From Sipunculus nudus (lineage: Eukaryota; Annelida; Sipuncula; Golfingiida; Sipunculidae): a DNA stretch of 64,000 nucleotides. The position numbers and the translations under genes were made by a program. The stretch is taken from NCBI GenBank assembly GCA_026874595.1, contig CM049318.1, positions 48,214,456 through 48,278,455 on the forward strand, read 5' to 3'. Every line of letters begins with the position of its first letter. The first letter of the stretch is position 1. The notes below the pieces were generated by a model. It was not told the DNA's origin. It saw only the letters and a list, made by a program, of their open reading frames with translations, and did no database searches. Below are positions 60,788 through 64,000 of this stretch, piece after piece.

Positions 60788-63461
60788 AACAAGAGACCCA
60801 GGGGTCTAATGTTCACTCTGTGAATTACTGTGCAATTTGGCAAGTGATTAAAAAATAAATGAATGTGAAAATACCATTCATTCCTTTCCAAGTAAACATT
60901 GTCCTATTGCACAAGGTCGGTGGCGTCACCTATATTGTTTATGAGAAAACTTTCCAAGATGACTGCACATGCCAAATTTCAGACCAATACTCCTGAGATA
61001 TGAGCAATTTTCACCAAAAGCAAATGTATGGATGGACACCACAGGAAAATTATTGCAGATGGCGCCACCAGTCTTGTTTACGAGATTGAGGTGACGAAGA
61101 TCTATGGACATGCACAATTTCAACCCAATACACTGAACAAACACTAAGACGATCAGATGGCAAATGCAAAGTTGGACACTCCGCAAAAAGTAGTGTAGGT
61201 GGCGCCACCTGTCTGGTTAACGAGAAAACTTTCCTAGATGGATAGACATGACAAATATCAGATCAATACATTGAACCACTTCTGAGATAGGAGCAATTTT
61301 CACCCACAGCAAATGTACCAGGGATGCCATGGGAAAACAATTGAAGATGGCATCATCAGTCTTGAGTGTAAGTCTGAGGAGTCCAAGATCTATGAATATG
61401 CAAAATTTCAGCTAAATATGGTGAACCACTCCTGAGATTGAGGGTTGTTATATAAAAGAAACCCAGGTTTGTACTGCACAGAAAGGTTCTCCATCATTGT
61501 TACCTACAACTACATAGGTGAGTATGCCAGGTTTTGGAAAGATCAGTCCAAGGGTCCTAGAGGAGACTCTGTTTTTGTGGATTATAACAAATAAATACTT
61601 AATGACATATTTTGGATAAAAGCAGAAAACACCATTACAGCCTGCTGAAAGTAGCTAAACAGGTGGCACCACCTGGAGGTCAAAATCATTAAGCAGTCAC
61701 ATGATCAATATTCCTGTGAAATTTGAAACTGAAGGCTGCAGCAGTTCCTAAGATATTTGGTAACAGACAATACATCATGTACAGAAACACATCAAGTTCC
61801 GTAGTTATGCCATCTTGAAAATCACTTGACTGAATTTATACTCAAATTATTCCTCTTCCTCTAAGGAACTGTTGACTATGACATAAAAGCCAAAGTATTT
61901 ATACATTATGACATATCTTGGAAAAAGCAGTAAAGACCATTACAACCTGTAGAAAGAAGGTAAACACAGGTGGCGCCACCTGCAGGTCAAATTATTTAGC
62001 AGTCACATGATGCAGTTCCTAAGATAGTTAGTATCAGACAATACATCATTTATAGAAACACATCAAGCTGTCAAATTTTGCAATCGACACAGTTCCATAG
62101 AGACGCCATCTTAAAAATGAATTGACTGAATTTATACTAGAATTATTCCACTTCCTCTAAGGAACTGTTGACTATAATATGAAGGCCAAAATTTTATTAC
62201 TTTATGACTTATCTTGAAAGAAGTGGAAAGGAACATTATGTCCCACAGAAAGTAGGTCAACACAGCTGGCACCACCTGGAGGTCAAAATCATCTGGCAGT
62301 CACATGATCAATATTCCTGTGAAATTTGAAACTGAAGGCTGCAGCAGTTCCAAAAATATTTGGTAACAGACAATACATCCTGTATGGAAACACATCAAGT
62401 TGCTAAATTTTGCAACCCACACAATTTGAAGTTCTGTAGAGACGCCATCTTGAAAATGACTTGACTGAATTTATACTCAAATTATTCCCCTTCCTCCAAG
62501 GAACTGTTTGCTATGATATGAAGGCCAAAATTTCAATACTTTGTGACTTATCTTGGAAGAAGTGGAAAAGACCATTTTTTCCCGCAGAAAGTAGGTCAAC
62601 ACAGGTGACACCACCTGGAGGTCAAAATCATCTGGCAGTCACATGATCAATATTCCTGTGAAATTTGAAACTGAAGGCTGCAGCAGTTTCTAAGATATTT
62701 GGTAACAGACAATACATCATGTATAGAAACACATCAAGCTGTCATATTTTGCGATCGACAGAATTTGAAGTTCCGTAGAGACGCCATCTTGAATATGACT
62801 TGACTGAATTTATACTCAAATTATTCCCCTTCCTCTAAGGAACTGTTGGCTATGATATGAAGGCCAAAATTTCAATACTTTGTGACTTATCTTGGAAGAA
62901 GTGGAAAAGACCATTTTTTCCCGCAGAAAGTAAGTCAACACAGCTGGCGCCATCTGGAGGTCAAAATCCTCTGGCAGTCATATGATCAATATTCCTGTGA
63001 AATTTGAAACTGAAGGCTGCAGCAGTTTCTAAGATATTTGGTAACAGACAATACATCATGTATAGAAACACATCAAGCTGTCATATTTTGCGATTGACAG
63101 AATTTGAAGTTCCGTAGAGACGCCATCTTGAATATGACTTGACTGAATTTATACTCAAATTATTCCCCTTCCTCTAAGGAACTGTTGACTATGATATGAA
63201 GGCCACAATATTAATACTTTATGACTTATCTTGAAAGAAGTTGAAAAGACCATTTCTTCCCGCAGAAAGTAGGTCAACATAGGTGGCGCCACCAAAAGCT
63301 TATTTTTGCATGTCCATCCCATGATCAGTAATTCTGCAAAGTTTCATGAAGGTAGCTGCTTTGGCTGTTGAGATATTTGGTAACAGACGGTGGACGGTGG
63401 ACAGTTGACAGTGGACAGCGGACGCTGCGCCATGGCATAAGTTCACAGAGTGAACTAAAAA
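60788..63461 (+). mobile_element. Dispersed non-autonomous element, family 2, with satellite core
   Basis: Starts AACAAGAGACCCAGGGGTCT with GTTCACTCTGTGAA (60811-60824). It ends with TTCACAGAGTGAAC (63442-63455), an exact 14-base reverse complement, then an A-rich tail. The end motif AGTTCACAGAGTGAACT is itself a hairpin. The core contains palindrome units at ~140-bp spacing (60919, 61058, 61198) and then a 296-340-bp satellite. It lies in a PAR-3 intron; no protein is encoded. Confidence 0.68.
61640..63300. repeat. 296-340-bp satellite, about 5 units
   Basis: Each unit has CAGGTGGCGCCACCTGGAGG (or a variant), GAAATTTGAAACTGAAGGCT and TTCCTCTAAGGAACTGTTG. The palindromic site is at 61662, 61969, 62266, 62603, 62943 and 63282. 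The second unit is shortened (296 bp); the last three are about 339 bp and most alike. Confidence 0.92.
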
Positions 63462-64000
63462 TAACAAGAGATTGATGACCTTGTTCTTAGAGCCTAGAGT
63501 CATCAATAATGCATTGTACCAAGCCAAAGTGTTAGTTAAGATTATCTCTGGCATGTTTATCAAAGAAAAACAAACATCTTTTTGTGCAATGGTCAAAGTT
63601 TGGCAAATTTTAAGGTATCCATTTAATATTTATGCTAATAACTTAAAAAATTTACAAATTTTTTTATTTAATTTCTGGTATAAAATTTACAATTTTACAA
63701 AATTTTTATTTAATTTCTGGTATAAAACTGAATCTTGATTAAATAAAAGTCAGTTAACAGTTACCGTGTTAAGTCAGAAAATATATTTCTTGCTGCTTTG
63801 ATAAGGTACCTAACATAACGGTCCATATTTATCTAATTATTATCATGTACATAGGAAAGATAGTTCAAATCTATATGCCAAATAGGGACAAAGAGATGAT
63901 TTTAATATTAGCCTGCCCTGTAGTGTTACCATAGGTTTTCAAAGGACAACTGAGGTTTTTCCTAAATTTCTCAAAGGAACAATGTTGCAATGGACAGATG
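63462..64000 (+). repeat. Start of another dispersed element, cut by the window edge
   Basis: AACAAGAGATTGATGACC (63463 on) resembles an element start. The following AT-rich sequence (GGTCAAAGTTTGGCAAATTT, ATGCTAATAACTTAAAA) matches the cores of the copies at 7309-9453 and 44185-48651. Confidence 0.5.

Overview
The window is animal nuclear DNA: AT-rich, with spliced genes on both strands, long introns full of repeats, tRNA-derived SINEs, a Ty3/gypsy-type retrotransposon and a pogo/Tigger-type DNA transposon. The repeat families and the invertebrate-type PAR-3 protein suggest a lophotrochozoan, most likely a bivalve mollusc. That is an inference from style; no marker gene in the window settles it.

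Two protein-coding genes are supported. (1) On the + strand, 3605-12068, three exons with in-phase GT-AG junctions encode a predicted type I membrane protein of about 339 residues: signal-like N-terminus, C-type lectin domain, Ser/Thr-rich stalk, one transmembrane helix and a short cytoplasmic tail. (2) On the - strand, 60458 down to 35000, nine exons encode the C-terminal ~985 residues of PAR-3 (PARD3/Bazooka), the polarity scaffold. They cover PDZ3, the aPKC-binding CR3 motif with FGRQSISEKR, the [10 protein letters not shown] block, the IFKGFGNMFK block, a charged coiled coil and a Tyr/Arg/Pro-rich tail. The exons for the N-terminal domain, PDZ1 and PDZ2 are not seen and probably lie beyond the right edge.

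Layout: 1-3604, no gene seen. 3605-12068, lectin gene, with a 51-bp minisatellite in intron 1 and two mobile-element-like units in intron 2. 13163-20351, a decayed Ty3/gypsy (Mag-like) element on the - strand, split in its integrase by a 2.25-kb TA-flanked Tigger-like transposon; the element's right end is tandemly duplicated to 21354. 22071-34240, a field of dispersed non-autonomous elements with short tandem-repeat cores. 35000-60458, PAR-3, whose introns carry four minisatellites, two SINEs, a 279-bp satellite and a 4.5-kb dispersed element. 60788-63461, another dispersed element with a ~300-340-bp satellite core.

The most notable pattern is a set of dispersed elements in three families, all in the same orientation. 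They share a start (AACAAG followed by a short palindrome in two families). Each carries a short subterminal motif whose exact or near-exact reverse complement lies at the other end. The motif differs between families, but the two ends change together. Two families also end in a hairpin. This resembles Helentron-associated (HINE/pearl/DINE-1-like) elements, but no transposase or helicase is present to prove it.
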